A DNA stretch of 12,189 nucleotides. Source: Actinomycetota bacterium. GTDB lineage: Bacteria; Actinomycetota; Humimicrobiia; Humimicrobiales; Humimicrobiaceae. The notes under the pieces were generated by a model, which saw only the letters and a list, made by a program, of their open reading frames with translations, ran no database searches and had not been told where the DNA came from. This document shows, in pieces, positions 1 to 8,120 of the stretch (the stretch's first letter is position 1; each line of letters starts with the position of its first letter). The position numbers and the translations under genes are program-made. Location: NCBI GenBank assembly GCA_016932375.1, contig JAFGDA010000132.1, positions 1 through 12,189 on the forward strand. Direction: 5' to 3'.

Positions 1-848
1 ACGGCTGCTTCTGCCTTTCCCCGGAAATTGGAGTCTATTGTCCCGGTTATATTTTCTACCTGAACCACTTCAAGGCCGGCGCTGATTCCTATGCCCCTGA
101 TAAGATCGACTGCGGAAATAACAGCTCCCTCCTGCCCGTACTTTTCGTAAAAACTATCAAGCGCAGGTTTCCTGCCCTGCCCCCAGAACCATATGGAATT
201 TGCCGGTCTTTTTCCCTCTTTTATCCTTTTTATGTTTACGGGATGATTTTCAAGGAAACGGCTGCTCCTTACCATCAGGTCCATAAGGATTTCGCTGCCA
301 GGTCCTTCAGGCAGGTAACCTGCAATTTTTTTGTCAAGGATATCGTGGGGCGGAGTAAGGTCCAGGTCATCACTGCCACCCTTCCAGACCATTACGTGCC
401 TGTAGCTCACTCCTGCATGGAAACTTATCTCTTTTGTGGAAAGTTCCTTACTGAGATCCTTTATTATGGCCCCTGACTGGCTGCCCGGTATCTCACCTGC
501 GCTGTAATCAATCATGGTCCTCGAGGCATAATCGGCTTCACCTGAAAGGGTCACAAGGTTACACCTGAAAACCACATCTTCCGGAGACAAATTTATCCCC
601 ATGCTTATCGCTTCGAGGGGCGACCTGCCGGTATGGTATATGCGGGGGTCAAACCCCATTACCGAAAGGTTTGCAGTATCGCTTCCCGGGGACATCCCGC
701 CGGGTATCGTCTTTGCCATCCCCATCAGGGAAAAAGGCGCCATGCTGTCAAGGACAGGGGTCCGGGCATATTCAAGAGGGGTCTTTCCCCCCAGCTCATC
801 CAGCGGATAATCTGCCACGCCATCCAGGATCACAGTAATATACTTCAT
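1..848 (-). CDS. apgM: ApgM-type cofactor-independent phosphoglycerate mutase homologue; probable homoserine kinase analogue (3' end cut by window)
   Basis: Alkaline-phosphatase-superfamily protein of the archaeal-type 2,3-bisphosphoglycerate-independent phosphoglycerate mutase family. I translated it from the minus strand: 282 codons are visible and the frame runs off position 1, so roughly the last third of a family protein of about 400 residues is missing. The start MKYITVILDG at 848 is preceded by GGATGGAG seven bases upstream. Seen motifs: metal-ligand region ILDGVAD (residues 7-13), nucleophile region GSDTANLSVMG (55-65) with Ser62, and WFWGQGRKP followed by SAVDLIRGIG further on. In many bacteria lacking ThrB this family sits beside hom and thrC and is annotated as a predicted functional analogue of homoserine kinase. 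Here it follows thrC on the same strand, so I infer that role; plain phosphoglycerate mutase activity is the alternative. Family assignment is firm, substrate is inference. Confidence 0.9.
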   Translation of the reverse strand, partial: MKYITVILDGVADYPLDELGGKTPLEYARTPVLDSMAPFSLMGMAKTIPGGMSPGSDTANLSVMGFDPRIYHTGRSPLEAISMGINLSPEDVVFRCNLVTLSGEADYASRTMIDYSAGEIPGSQSGAIIKDLSKELSTKEISFHAGVSYRHVMVWKGGSDDLDLTPPHDILDKKIAGYLPEGPGSEILMDLMVRSSRFLENHPVNIKRIKEGKRPANSIWFWGQGRKPALDSFYEKYGQEGAVISAVDLIRGIGISAGLEVVQVENITGTIDSNFRGKAEAA

Positions 849-914
849 AGAAAATCTCCATCCTTTAAAGGAAAATATCAGATATCATCTGCCTTATGAC
901 CCATTTTCCCAATA

Positions 915-944
915 ATTGTTAAAAACTGCGGCTGTTTTTCTCAA
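915..944 (-). promoter_or_regulatory. Weak candidate promoter for the apgM-like gene
   Basis: On the minus strand a -35-like TTGAGA (939-944) is separated by 18 bases from AACAAT (915-920). This would give a leader of about 60 bases before the start at 848. The 238-base gap between thrC and the apgM-like gene is the longest in the core gene run, so a separate promoter is plausible. The -10 matches consensus at only four of six positions. I see no convincing terminator or riboswitch in the rest of 849-1086. Confidence 0.25.
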
Positions 945-1086
945 AGACCCCCGGGCGTTATCAGTGATGAACCATAAAAACCTTCAAGGTAATACCGGGT
1001 GCAGCACCTTTTATCCTGCATGTTATTACATATGCCGCCAGATATATACTGCATTGTTGCATACAGCCATGTCAAATCCATGTGTT

Positions 1087-2583
1087 TCAGCCGGATATGT
1101 CCAGTATTGAAGCCACCACGTCTTTCATCTGTTCCACCCTGCAGGACTTCCTGTGAAGGATTTCCCTTGAAGATATCCCTGCTATGCTTTCCGGTACCTT
1201 AATACCCGACATCCCTGAAAGCACGTCAATAAGCTTAAATTCATCCATACCGCAATACCTGCTGTCTAAAGCCCCTGCAACACTTCCGGGGAACTTGAAA
1301 GGACTGGCCGTAGAGGCTATTACCGCAGGCCTTCTGTCATTTGTTTCCTCAAGATATTTAAGGTAAACATTATAGCCTACTGCCGTGTGCGTATCTATGA
1401 GATAGCCATAATTTTCAAATACAAGTTTTATGGTCCTGAAGGTTTCAGAGTCTGTGGCAAATCCGCCCTGGAAACATGAAAGGCCTTTTCTCATATTTTC
1501 GTCTATCTCAAAAATACCCTTTGTTGCCAGATCGCCTGTAAGTTTCCTGACCAGCCGGGGGTCCTTCCCTGACAGGTCAAAAAGGAGCCTTTCAAGGTTG
1601 CTTGAAACCAGTATATCCATGGAGGGAGAACTTGTGGCCACAAGATTTCTCCTGCGGTCATAAATGCCCGTATTTATAAAATCGTAAAGGACGTTGTTTT
1701 CATTTGAAGCACAGATAAGCATGTTTACCGGGATACCCATTTTTTTGCTGTAATAAGCCGCCAGGATATTCCCAAAATTCCCGGTAGGCACAACTATATT
1801 GATTTTTCCATCCGGCCCGATGCCCCCATTTTTTAATATTTCAAGATACGAGTGGACATAATACACTATCTGGGGAATAAGGCGGCCTGCATTTATGGAA
1901 TTTGCAGATGAAAAGGCAAAACCTGATTCTTCCATCCTCTTATTGAACTGCGAATCGTTAAAAAGGTCTTTAACGCCTCTCTGGGCATCATCAAAATTCC
2001 CCTCAATGGCTATGACATATGTATTTTCCCCTTTCTGTGTGGTCATCTGTCTTTCCTGGATCCTGCTTACCCCATCCTCAGGGTAAAAAACAATAATCCT
2101 TGTGCCCTCTACATCCGCAAAACCCTCAAGGGCTGCCTTCCCGGTATCTCCCGAAGTGGCCGTAAGGATTACGATTTCTTTCTTTATCCCCAACTTTGCA
2201 GCCGCGGCCTTTAAGAGATGCGGCAGGACTGTAAGCGCAAGATCCTTGAAAGCAAGGGTGGGCCCGTGAAAAAGCTCCAAAAAATAAGCCCCGCCCTTTC
2301 TGGCAAGCGGCGCCACGAGGGGATGATCAAACTTTTCTCCGTATGCCCTGCTTACCGCGTTCCTTATATCCATTTCACCAAAATCAGGCATATACAGTGC
2401 CATTATATATCCAGCAAGGGACCTGTAATCCATACCAATCAATTGATCAAGCTGCCCACCGATGTCAGGGATCGATGACGGTACATAAAGCCCACCATCA
2501 GGAGCAATACCCCTGACTATGGCTTCAGCTGATTCAACCCGGGGAGCCTTCCCCCTCGTACTCAAGTATGTGAATCCAGGCAT
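1087..2583 (-). CDS. thrC: Threonine synthase
   Basis: PLP-dependent enzyme converting O-phospho-L-homoserine to L-threonine and phosphate, the last step of threonine synthesis, cytoplasmic. I place the start at 2583 (MPGFTYLSTRG, 498 residues): GGAG lies eight bases upstream and MxxxYxSTRG is the usual N-terminus of this family. An in-frame start at 2631 would add 16 residues and overlap the end of hom, with no family support. The N-terminal domain ends with APDGGLYVP (28-35). The PLP lysine is K113 in HGPTLAFKDLAL, and SGDTGKAAL plus PTGNFGNILAAYY give the phosphate-binding and substrate loops. The length matches the long (E. coli/yeast-like) threonine synthase type, not the roughly 350-residue type usual in Actinomycetota. 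It lies 31 bases after hom, so it is very probably co-transcribed. Confidence 0.96.
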   Translation of the reverse strand: MPGFTYLSTRGKAPRVESAEAIVRGIAPDGGLYVPSSIPDIGGQLDQLIGMDYRSLAGYIMALYMPDFGEMDIRNAVSRAYGEKFDHPLVAPLARKGGAYFLELFHGPTLAFKDLALTVLPHLLKAAAAKLGIKKEIVILTATSGDTGKAALEGFADVEGTRIIVFYPEDGVSRIQERQMTTQKGENTYVIAIEGNFDDAQRGVKDLFNDSQFNKRMEESGFAFSSANSINAGRLIPQIVYYVHSYLEILKNGGIGPDGKINIVVPTGNFGNILAAYYSKKMGIPVNMLICASNENNVLYDFINTGIYDRRRNLVATSSPSMDILVSSNLERLLFDLSGKDPRLVRKLTGDLATKGIFEIDENMRKGLSCFQGGFATDSETFRTIKLVFENYGYLIDTHTAVGYNVYLKYLEETNDRRPAVIASTASPFKFPGSVAGALDSRYCGMDEFKLIDVLSGMSGIKVPESIAGISSREILHRKSCRVEQMKDVVASILDISG

Positions 2584-2614
2584 AACCGTTTCTCCAGTTT
2601 TAAAAAGTATAAAA

Positions 2615-3937
2615 TTATTTGAGATCTTCAACCCTTATGGTATTCCGTACCCTGTTTACCACATCAAGGTGAGAGATCTCTTCAATGGCATTATGGAAAT
2701 CCCTGTTTATGACTTCATGGGTGATAAACACCAGGCTTGCCCTTCCCTGCTCATCGGTCTGTTTCTGTATCATACTGTTGATGCTAACCCTGTTATCCCC
2801 GAACACCTTTGCAATTTTTGCCAGCACACCCGGCCTGTCAACAGCATCCATCAGTATATAGAATTTTGACAGGGTCTCCTCAATGGGCTTGATGGCTTTC
2901 TTTTCGAAACATGTACAGCCAAATATGATCCCCTTTTTATCACGGTCAAATTGCCTGGCAACATTTATTATATCTCCCACTACCGAACCTGCGGTAGCCC
3001 TGTCGCCGGCCCCTCTCCCGTAACTCATCACCCTGTCAATATATTCCCCGTATACGTATACAGAATTAAAAACATCCTCCGTGGAAGCCAGTATGTGATT
3101 TAGCGGAATAAGGGCAGGGTGAACTCTCGCAGATATTCTTCCGTCTTCTTCGGTACCAATTGCGAGCAGCTTGATCCGGTATCCCATTTCCACGGCATTA
3201 TTTATATCATCAGAAGTGATACCGGTTATGCCTTCACGATAAATATCTTCAGGGGCCACCCTTGAATTGAAGGCAATCGAAGAAAGTATTGCAAGCTTAT
3301 ATACGGCATCGTAACCCTCAATATCAGATGATGGATTTGCTTTTTCTGCATATCCGAGTTCCTGGGCCATGGCAAGCGATTTTTCAAACGGTAGGCCGTC
3401 CTTCTCCATCCTTGTAAGTATGTAGTTCGTGGTTCCGTTCACGATCCCCACTATCTTTGTAATCCTATCCGAAGCAAGGTTTGTTTTAAGAGGGCCTATT
3501 ATCGGTATTCCACCAAGGACGCTGGCCTCAAAAAGAATATCAACATTACTGCTCTCAGCAGCCCGGAAGAGCTCGGAACCCCTGCTGGCCACCATATCCT
3601 TATTTGCAGTCACCACATATTTACCTGCCTTAAGGGCTGCTGTGACAAATCCAAAGGCTGGTTCCACTCCGCCTATAAGTTCCACCACAATATCTATGTT
3701 ATCATCATTTATGACATCAAGGGCGTCGGCGCTTACGGATATTCCATCAATGTTTCCGAGGGATTTTAGTTTTTCAGGGTCTTTTTCTGCAATCCTTATA
3801 ACATTCAGTTTCTTACCGGTCTTTTTTTCTATATAATCCTTCCGGTCCCGTAGAATCCCGAATACACATGCTGCAATATACCCAAAACCGATCATCCCTA
3901 TGTTTATGTCACCGGGACTTTTATTATCAATCTCCAT
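2615..3937 (-). CDS. hom: Homoserine dehydrogenase with C-terminal ACT domain
   Basis: NAD(P)H-dependent reduction of L-aspartate 4-semialdehyde to L-homoserine, the branch point toward threonine and methionine. 440 residues, the normal length for the monofunctional enzyme with an ACT domain. Visible parts: Rossmann segment INIGMIGFGYIA (11-22), TANKDMV (110-116), VNGTTNYIL (167-174), catalytic region GYAEKANPSSDIEGYDAVYKL (195-215) with E198 and K214, GRGAGDRATAGSVVGD (308-322), and an ACT domain from about 359 (KFYILMDAVDRPGVLAKIA), which commonly carries threonine feedback control. Two departures from the usual motifs: the last Gly of GxGxxG is Ala22, and the Asp-Pro after the catalytic Glu is Asn-Pro. 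The start overlaps the end of lysA by 11 bases and is preceded by AGAGG, implying translational coupling. Confidence 0.95.
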   Translation of the reverse strand: MEIDNKSPGDINIGMIGFGYIAACVFGILRDRKDYIEKKTGKKLNVIRIAEKDPEKLKSLGNIDGISVSADALDVINDDNIDIVVELIGGVEPAFGFVTAALKAGKYVVTANKDMVASRGSELFRAAESSNVDILFEASVLGGIPIIGPLKTNLASDRITKIVGIVNGTTNYILTRMEKDGLPFEKSLAMAQELGYAEKANPSSDIEGYDAVYKLAILSSIAFNSRVAPEDIYREGITGITSDDINNAVEMGYRIKLLAIGTEEDGRISARVHPALIPLNHILASTEDVFNSVYVYGEYIDRVMSYGRGAGDRATAGSVVGDIINVARQFDRDKKGIIFGCTCFEKKAIKPIEETLSKFYILMDAVDRPGVLAKIAKVFGDNRVSINSMIQKQTDEQGRASLVFITHEVINRDFHNAIEEISHLDVVNRVRNTIRVEDLK

Positions 3938-5255
3938 ATAACCTCTTATCTCTAATTGTTAAATCATTATATGCCTGCCGTTCAATCCACAGGCGGCTTT
4001 TGCCTTCTTCCACAGCAACTACCGCATTCATGGGCTGACCATTGTAATTGGATGCCATGGAATAACAATAGGCACCTGTGGTGCCGACAACTATAAAATC
4101 ACCGCTTTTTAACTGCGGCAACCTTATATCGTCTATTATCACGTCCCCGCTTTCACAATGCTTGCCTACGATTGAATAATTCCTGATATCCTCCTCATTG
4201 CAACTTTTTATGTCTTCCATCCTGTTTGCAAGGTAAGCATGGTATTTTGCCCCGTAAAGTATGGGCCTTATATTATCCGACATCCCCCCGTCGATAGCAG
4301 CATAATTCCTTATATCCTTAATTTCCTTTACCGCTCCCACTTCGTAAAGGGTAACTCCGGCATTTCCAACTATCGATCTTCCCGGCTCAAGATAAAGCTT
4401 ATCTATACCATGGCTGAATTTTACACTATATTTTTTTACTGCATCATAAATGACCCCTGCAAGGTCGCCAATGGACGGGGGCCTGTCTTCCGGAACATAT
4501 TTCACACCGAGGCCTCCCCCTATATCAAGGTGGGCCAGGCTTATCCCGAGCTCTTCTTTCACCCGTGCCATAAATTTTATCATCACTTCCACCAGCCTGT
4601 CATAGCAGGAAATATTAAATATCTGGGATCCGATATGCGCATGGATCCCTTTAAGCTTCAGGTTACCCGACCCTGAGGTTATCTTTATTGCCTCAAGGGC
4701 ATCCTGCCCGTTTATTGCAAAGCCGAACTTTGATTCCTGGTTTCCCGTCTGTATATATTCATGGGTGGATGCCTTTACGCCCGGAGTTATCCTTATCATA
4801 ATATCCTGCCTTATGTTCCTCTCCCGGCATATATCCGCAAGCATCTGCAGCTCATGGAAATTATCAACTACAAATACCCCGACTTTACTGTCAAGCCCCG
4901 AGACTATTTCTGCATAAGACTTGTTGTTCCCATGGAATAATATCTTTTCCGGCGGGACCCCCGCATTCAATGCGATATAAAGCTCCCCACCGGTTGACAC
5001 ATCCATACCCAGCCCATATTCTGATACAAGCTGGGCCATGGCTGTACAGGTGAAAGCTTTCGACGCATAGATTATCCCTGTTTCGAGATCCGGGTACCCG
5101 AAATATTTCCGGTAATCTTCCATCTGCCTTCGCAGGGTCGCCAGGTCAATTATATATAATGGCGTACCGTATTTCTTCCCGAGAGATATGACATCACAAC
5201 CGCCTATCACAAGATGCCCGCCGGCATCTACTTTTGAAGTAACCGGAAGAAGCAT
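3927..5255 (-). CDS. lysA: Diaminopimelate decarboxylase
   Basis: PLP enzyme that decarboxylates meso-2,6-diaminopimelate to L-lysine, the last step of lysine synthesis. 442 residues, full length for the fold-III family. Visible: PLP lysine K66 in IIYASKAFTC, the barrel motif GIHAHIGSQI, glycine loop LDIGGGLGVKY, phosphate-binding EPGRSIVGNAG, the active-site CESGDV contributed across the dimer, and the C-terminal YCYSMASNYNGQP. The start at 5255 has GAGGGG about four bases upstream. It follows argS by 107 bases and overlaps hom. The argS-lysA-hom pairing is a known linkage in Actinomycetota. I saw no lysine riboswitch in the upstream gap. Confidence 0.96.
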   Translation of the reverse strand: MLLPVTSKVDAGGHLVIGGCDVISLGKKYGTPLYIIDLATLRRQMEDYRKYFGYPDLETGIIYASKAFTCTAMAQLVSEYGLGMDVSTGGELYIALNAGVPPEKILFHGNNKSYAEIVSGLDSKVGVFVVDNFHELQMLADICRERNIRQDIMIRITPGVKASTHEYIQTGNQESKFGFAINGQDALEAIKITSGSGNLKLKGIHAHIGSQIFNISCYDRLVEVMIKFMARVKEELGISLAHLDIGGGLGVKYVPEDRPPSIGDLAGVIYDAVKKYSVKFSHGIDKLYLEPGRSIVGNAGVTLYEVGAVKEIKDIRNYAAIDGGMSDNIRPILYGAKYHAYLANRMEDIKSCNEEDIRNYSIVGKHCESGDVIIDDIRLPQLKSGDFIVVGTTGAYCYSMASNYNGQPMNAVVAVEEGKSRLWIERQAYNDLTIRDKRLYGD

Positions 5256-5362
5256 TGTCCCCTCTTTCCTTATATTTTTTATTTCCTAAATCCATGCAAC
5301 ATCCCTGTTTTTTTGGCAATTCAGCGCAATGTTACCACAGATACATCAATCAGCACCGGTCT

Positions 5363-7057
5363 TCACATCTTTTCCGGTGCGCTGATGCCGAGCAGGCCCA
5401 GTGCATTTTTTATCACTACCCCTGCCGTCAGGGCTAAAAAAAACCGGTCCATATTTACAACAGGGAAACTGCCTGTTTCATCCAGTATCCTGTAATTATT
5501 ATAAAAATAATGAAACTCTCCTGCCAGGCGGTAAAGATACTGGGCTATGATGTGGGGGGCATTGTTTATGCAGCTGTTATAAACTGCATCGGGATATAAG
5601 ATAAGTACCTTTGCCAGGTTCTTTTCCGCCTCACTTTCAAGCCTCATTTCACCGGGATCGTAGCCTTCAGGAGAAAAATTATCCAGGTCCAGATTCTGCG
5701 GACCTGCTTCCCTGATTTTTTTCATTACGCTCTTTATCCTTGCATGGGCATACTGGATATAATAGACAGGGTTATTATTCGACTTTTCCTTTGCCAGCCC
5801 TATATCGAAATCCACCGGCGTGTCGAAGGAACTTGCCGCAAAAAAATACCTGACTGCATCGCTTCCAACTTCTTCGATAAGATCCTTTAAAGTATGGATC
5901 TTGCCTTTTCTTTTCGACATTTTAAGCGTTTTACCGTCTTTAACCAGGTTTACCAGCTGTCCTATTATTATCGTGAGCCTGCTTTCTTCAAGCCCGAGCG
6001 CTTTTCCTATTGCCATAAGCCTGTCGACATACCCGTGATGGTCGGCCCCCAGGATGTACAAAATCCTGTCATAACCCCTTTTTTTCTTATCTGCAAGGTA
6101 CATGATGTCCGATGCAAAATAAGTTGGCTGTCCATCACTTCTAATTACTACCCTGTCCTTTTCGTCACCAAACCGGGAGGACCTGAACCACCAGGCTCCC
6201 TCCTTCCCATATAGAAGCCCGTCTTTCTTTAGTCTGTCGATAGTCCTGTTAAAATTGCCGTTCCGGTACAGTGAACTTTCATAAAACCAGTTGTCAAATT
6301 CCACCCCCATCATTTCAAGGGTGGCGCCTATAAAAGATACCATTATCCCTATTATCTTTTCCCCGAAAGATTCTTTGCTGGCCCCGGTAGTTCCTTCAGG
6401 ATCTTCCAAAAATTCTTTACCGTACTGTTTTATTAATTCCCTTACTGCCCGGGATACTGTCTCCCGGGGATATCCGTCTTCCGGGTAAGGAATTGCAGTT
6501 CCAAAATTTTCAAGGTACAGTACCCTTGAGCACTCAATAAATTTTTCTGCCTGGGTCCCGGAATCATTTACATAATATTCCCTGAAAACCCTGTATCCAT
6601 TGGCCGCATAGATATTTGCCAGGCTGTCACCAAGGGCACCCCACCGTCCATGCCCGATGTGCAGGTCCCCGGTGGGATTGGAGCTGACATATTCCAATTG
6701 TATGGCCGTATCTCTACCGCTGTCGTTCCTGCCATAATCACCTCCAAGCCTGGTAATCCCTGCAAGGGATTCTGCCATAAATCCCGGATCAATAGAAAAA
6801 TTTATAAAACCCGGCTCCACGACATCTATATTACTAATCTCATGCCACCCGGAAAGTATTTCACCTTTGATATCACCGGCTATTACCATAGGGGATTTTT
6901 TCAATACCGGTGCAAGCACAAGGGCTGCATTGGTAGAAAGATCCCCAAATTTTTTATTATTGGGTTCCTCAACCTTTATCCCTTTCAGGCCTGCTGCATC
7001 GCCTGTACTTTCACCAAGGCTTTTTATAAGCTTTTCTTTTAAATAATTTATAAGCAT
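5363..7057 (-). CDS. argS: Arginyl-tRNA synthetase
   Basis: Class I aminoacyl-tRNA synthetase charging tRNA-Arg, cytoplasmic. I choose the start at 7057 (MLINYLKEKL, 564 residues) because AAAAGGA lies five bases upstream and this matches the usual N-terminal helix; an upstream in-frame start at 7096 would add 13 unsupported residues. Domains in order: N-terminal Add1 domain (about 1-115) with KKFGDLSTNAAL, catalytic Rossmann fold with SNPTGDLHIGH (126-136), ILGADHHGY (335-343), KMSKRKG (379-385), then the C-terminal DALR anticodon-binding domain containing YIQYAHARI (433-441). Unlike many ArgRS, the KMSK lysine loop is canonical. It begins 56 bases after the tRNA-Thr gene with no clear terminator or promoter between. 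Confidence 0.96.
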   Translation of the reverse strand: MLINYLKEKLIKSLGESTGDAAGLKGIKVEEPNNKKFGDLSTNAALVLAPVLKKSPMVIAGDIKGEILSGWHEISNIDVVEPGFINFSIDPGFMAESLAGITRLGGDYGRNDSGRDTAIQLEYVSSNPTGDLHIGHGRWGALGDSLANIYAANGYRVFREYYVNDSGTQAEKFIECSRVLYLENFGTAIPYPEDGYPRETVSRAVRELIKQYGKEFLEDPEGTTGASKESFGEKIIGIMVSFIGATLEMMGVEFDNWFYESSLYRNGNFNRTIDRLKKDGLLYGKEGAWWFRSSRFGDEKDRVVIRSDGQPTYFASDIMYLADKKKRGYDRILYILGADHHGYVDRLMAIGKALGLEESRLTIIIGQLVNLVKDGKTLKMSKRKGKIHTLKDLIEEVGSDAVRYFFAASSFDTPVDFDIGLAKEKSNNNPVYYIQYAHARIKSVMKKIREAGPQNLDLDNFSPEGYDPGEMRLESEAEKNLAKVLILYPDAVYNSCINNAPHIIAQYLYRLAGEFHYFYNNYRILDETGSFPVVNMDRFFLALTAGVVIKNALGLLGISAPEKM

Positions 7058-7113
7058 AAGAATCCTTTTAATTGATAAACCACCCTGAAGCGGCAATTAT
7101 GGCTTTTGATTAT

Positions 7114-7189
7114 TGGAGCCGACGACCGGACTTGAACCGGTAACCTGCTCATTACGAATGAGCTGCTCTACCAATTGAGCTACATCGGC
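7114..7189 (-). tRNA. tRNA-Thr (anticodon CGU), CCA encoded
   Basis: A complete 76-nt cloverleaf can be folded by eye. Acceptor stem GCCGATG pairs with CGTCGGC (one G-T pair), followed by discriminator T and an encoded CCA. The D arm is GCTC/GAGC around loop AATTGGTA. The anticodon stem GCTCA/TGAGC encloses loop TTCGTAA, giving anticodon CGU, which reads ACG. A five-base variable loop AGGTT precedes T arm ACCGG/CCGGT with loop TTCAAGT. The gene lies 22 bases after the ricT stop and 56 before argS on the same strand, with no recognisable promoter of its own, so it may be processed from the operon transcript. Confidence 0.97.
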
Positions 7190-7211
7190 TGGTTTCCGGG
7201 CGCCCCTTCCA

Positions 7212-8114
7212 TTATTTCCTGTGGCCGGCAGCTGAATCATCTTCTTCAATCCCCTGGCCTCCCTCATCATAATCAACCCCATAGGGTTCCGGTTCTTCCT
7301 TCAATTCCACTCTCTCGTTTGTGACCTCTACTTCAGCAAGGGGTATGGATTTCCTGGCCTGGTTTTCGAACTCCACAACAAGCGATTCCTTCAACGGTTC
7401 GTAACCACATACTACCCCGGCGCCGTTAGAGGTCTTTACCTTGATTCCCCTTTCCGGGGCCTTTTCCATAAACTTTCTGTAGGAATCATATTCATAATTA
7501 AGGCAGCACATTAGTCTTCCGCAGATACCAGATATCTTGAGTGGGTTGAGGGGCAGGTTCTGGTCCTTGGCCATTTTTATTGATATTGATTCAAAGTCCG
7601 TTAAGAAACTCTTGCAGCAAAGGTCCATGCCGCAGGGGCCAAGACCACCTATTATCTTGGCTTCGTCCCTTACACCTATTTGCCTGAGCTCTATCCTTAT
7701 CTTAAAATAGGATGCAAGCTCCTTTACCATCTCCCTGAAGTCCACCCTTTTTTCTGCGGTAAAGAAAAAGATCATCCTGCTCTTGTCAAACATTACATGA
7801 ACCTCAACAAGTTTCATGCTTAATTTATGCCTATGGGCAAGCTCATCAAACTTGGAATATCCCTCTTTTTCCTTTCCCCTGTTTAGCTCATCTATTGAAA
7901 GATCATAGTATGTTGCTTTTCTCACTACCTTGTTCAGGGGGGCAGTGATATCATGTTCTTTTATCTCAACTTCGGGAATAACTACTTCCCCTATTTCAAG
8001 TCCTTCATCAATGCGGCATATCACCTTATCACCCACTGCAGTATTTATTCCCGCAGGGTCATAATAATGAACCATGTCATTCTTTTTAAACATTATCCCT
8101 ACTATAAGTCCCAT
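7212..8114 (-). CDS. ricT: RicT/YaaT-like PSP1-domain protein
   Basis: Homologue of Bacillus subtilis YaaT (RicT), a PSP1 C-terminal domain protein that with RicA and RicF forms a complex acting with RNase Y in mRNA maturation. 300 residues. The N-terminal part carries GDKVICRIDEGLEIGEVV (28-45), and the central PSP1 domain has FFFTAEKRVDFREMVKELA followed by RIELRQIGVRDEAKIIGGLG. Two cysteine clusters, CGMDLCC (161-167) and CGRLMCC (198-204), match those involved in iron-sulfur binding in this family. The C-terminus is an acidic tail (about 270-300), probably disordered. The start at 8114 uses AGGTGA, which contains the holB stop codon, so the two genes are probably translationally coupled. 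The position after tmk and holB is conserved in Bacillota. RicA and RicF are not in the window. Confidence 0.93.
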   Translation of the reverse strand: MGLIVGIMFKKNDMVHYYDPAGINTAVGDKVICRIDEGLEIGEVVIPEVEIKEHDITAPLNKVVRKATYYDLSIDELNRGKEKEGYSKFDELAHRHKLSMKLVEVHVMFDKSRMIFFFTAEKRVDFREMVKELASYFKIRIELRQIGVRDEAKIIGGLGPCGMDLCCKSFLTDFESISIKMAKDQNLPLNPLKISGICGRLMCCLNYEYDSYRKFMEKAPERGIKVKTSNGAGVVCGYEPLKESLVVEFENQARKSIPLAEVEVTNERVELKEEPEPYGVDYDEGGQGIEEDDSAAGHRK

Positions 8115-8120
8115 GTCTGC

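Noticed and set aside
986..1010. Inverted repeat AAGGT/ACCTT downstream of thrC as a terminator
   Set aside because: The stem has only five pairs with a 15-base loop, and no T-run follows it directly.
1043..1075. Perfect -35 TTGACA with TATATA on the minus strand, after thrC
   Set aside because: The spacing is 21 bases, too long for a normal sigma-70-type promoter.
3429..3836. Plus-strand open frame of 135 codons
   Set aside because: It is antisense to the well-supported hom gene, has no family resemblance and reads as low-complexity Ser/Ile-rich sequence.
4239..4676. Plus-strand open frame of 145 codons
   Set aside because: It lies entirely antisense to lysA, whose catalytic motifs are intact; no recognisable domain.
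5256..5362. Promoter TTGCAT ... TATAAG ahead of lysA
   Set aside because: Spacing is 19 bases and the -10 lies almost on the ribosome-binding site, leaving no room for it in the transcript.
7058..7113. T-box or threonine attenuator ahead of argS and the amino-acid genes
   Set aside because: Only 56 bases separate the tRNA from argS, too few for a T-box, and there is no leader peptide with clustered Thr codons.
7097..7282. Open frame of 61 codons containing AQLVEQ...GSSPVVGS
   Set aside because: This peptide is the well-known artefact of translating a tRNA gene; the frame covers tRNA-Thr at 7114-7189 and the end of ricT.
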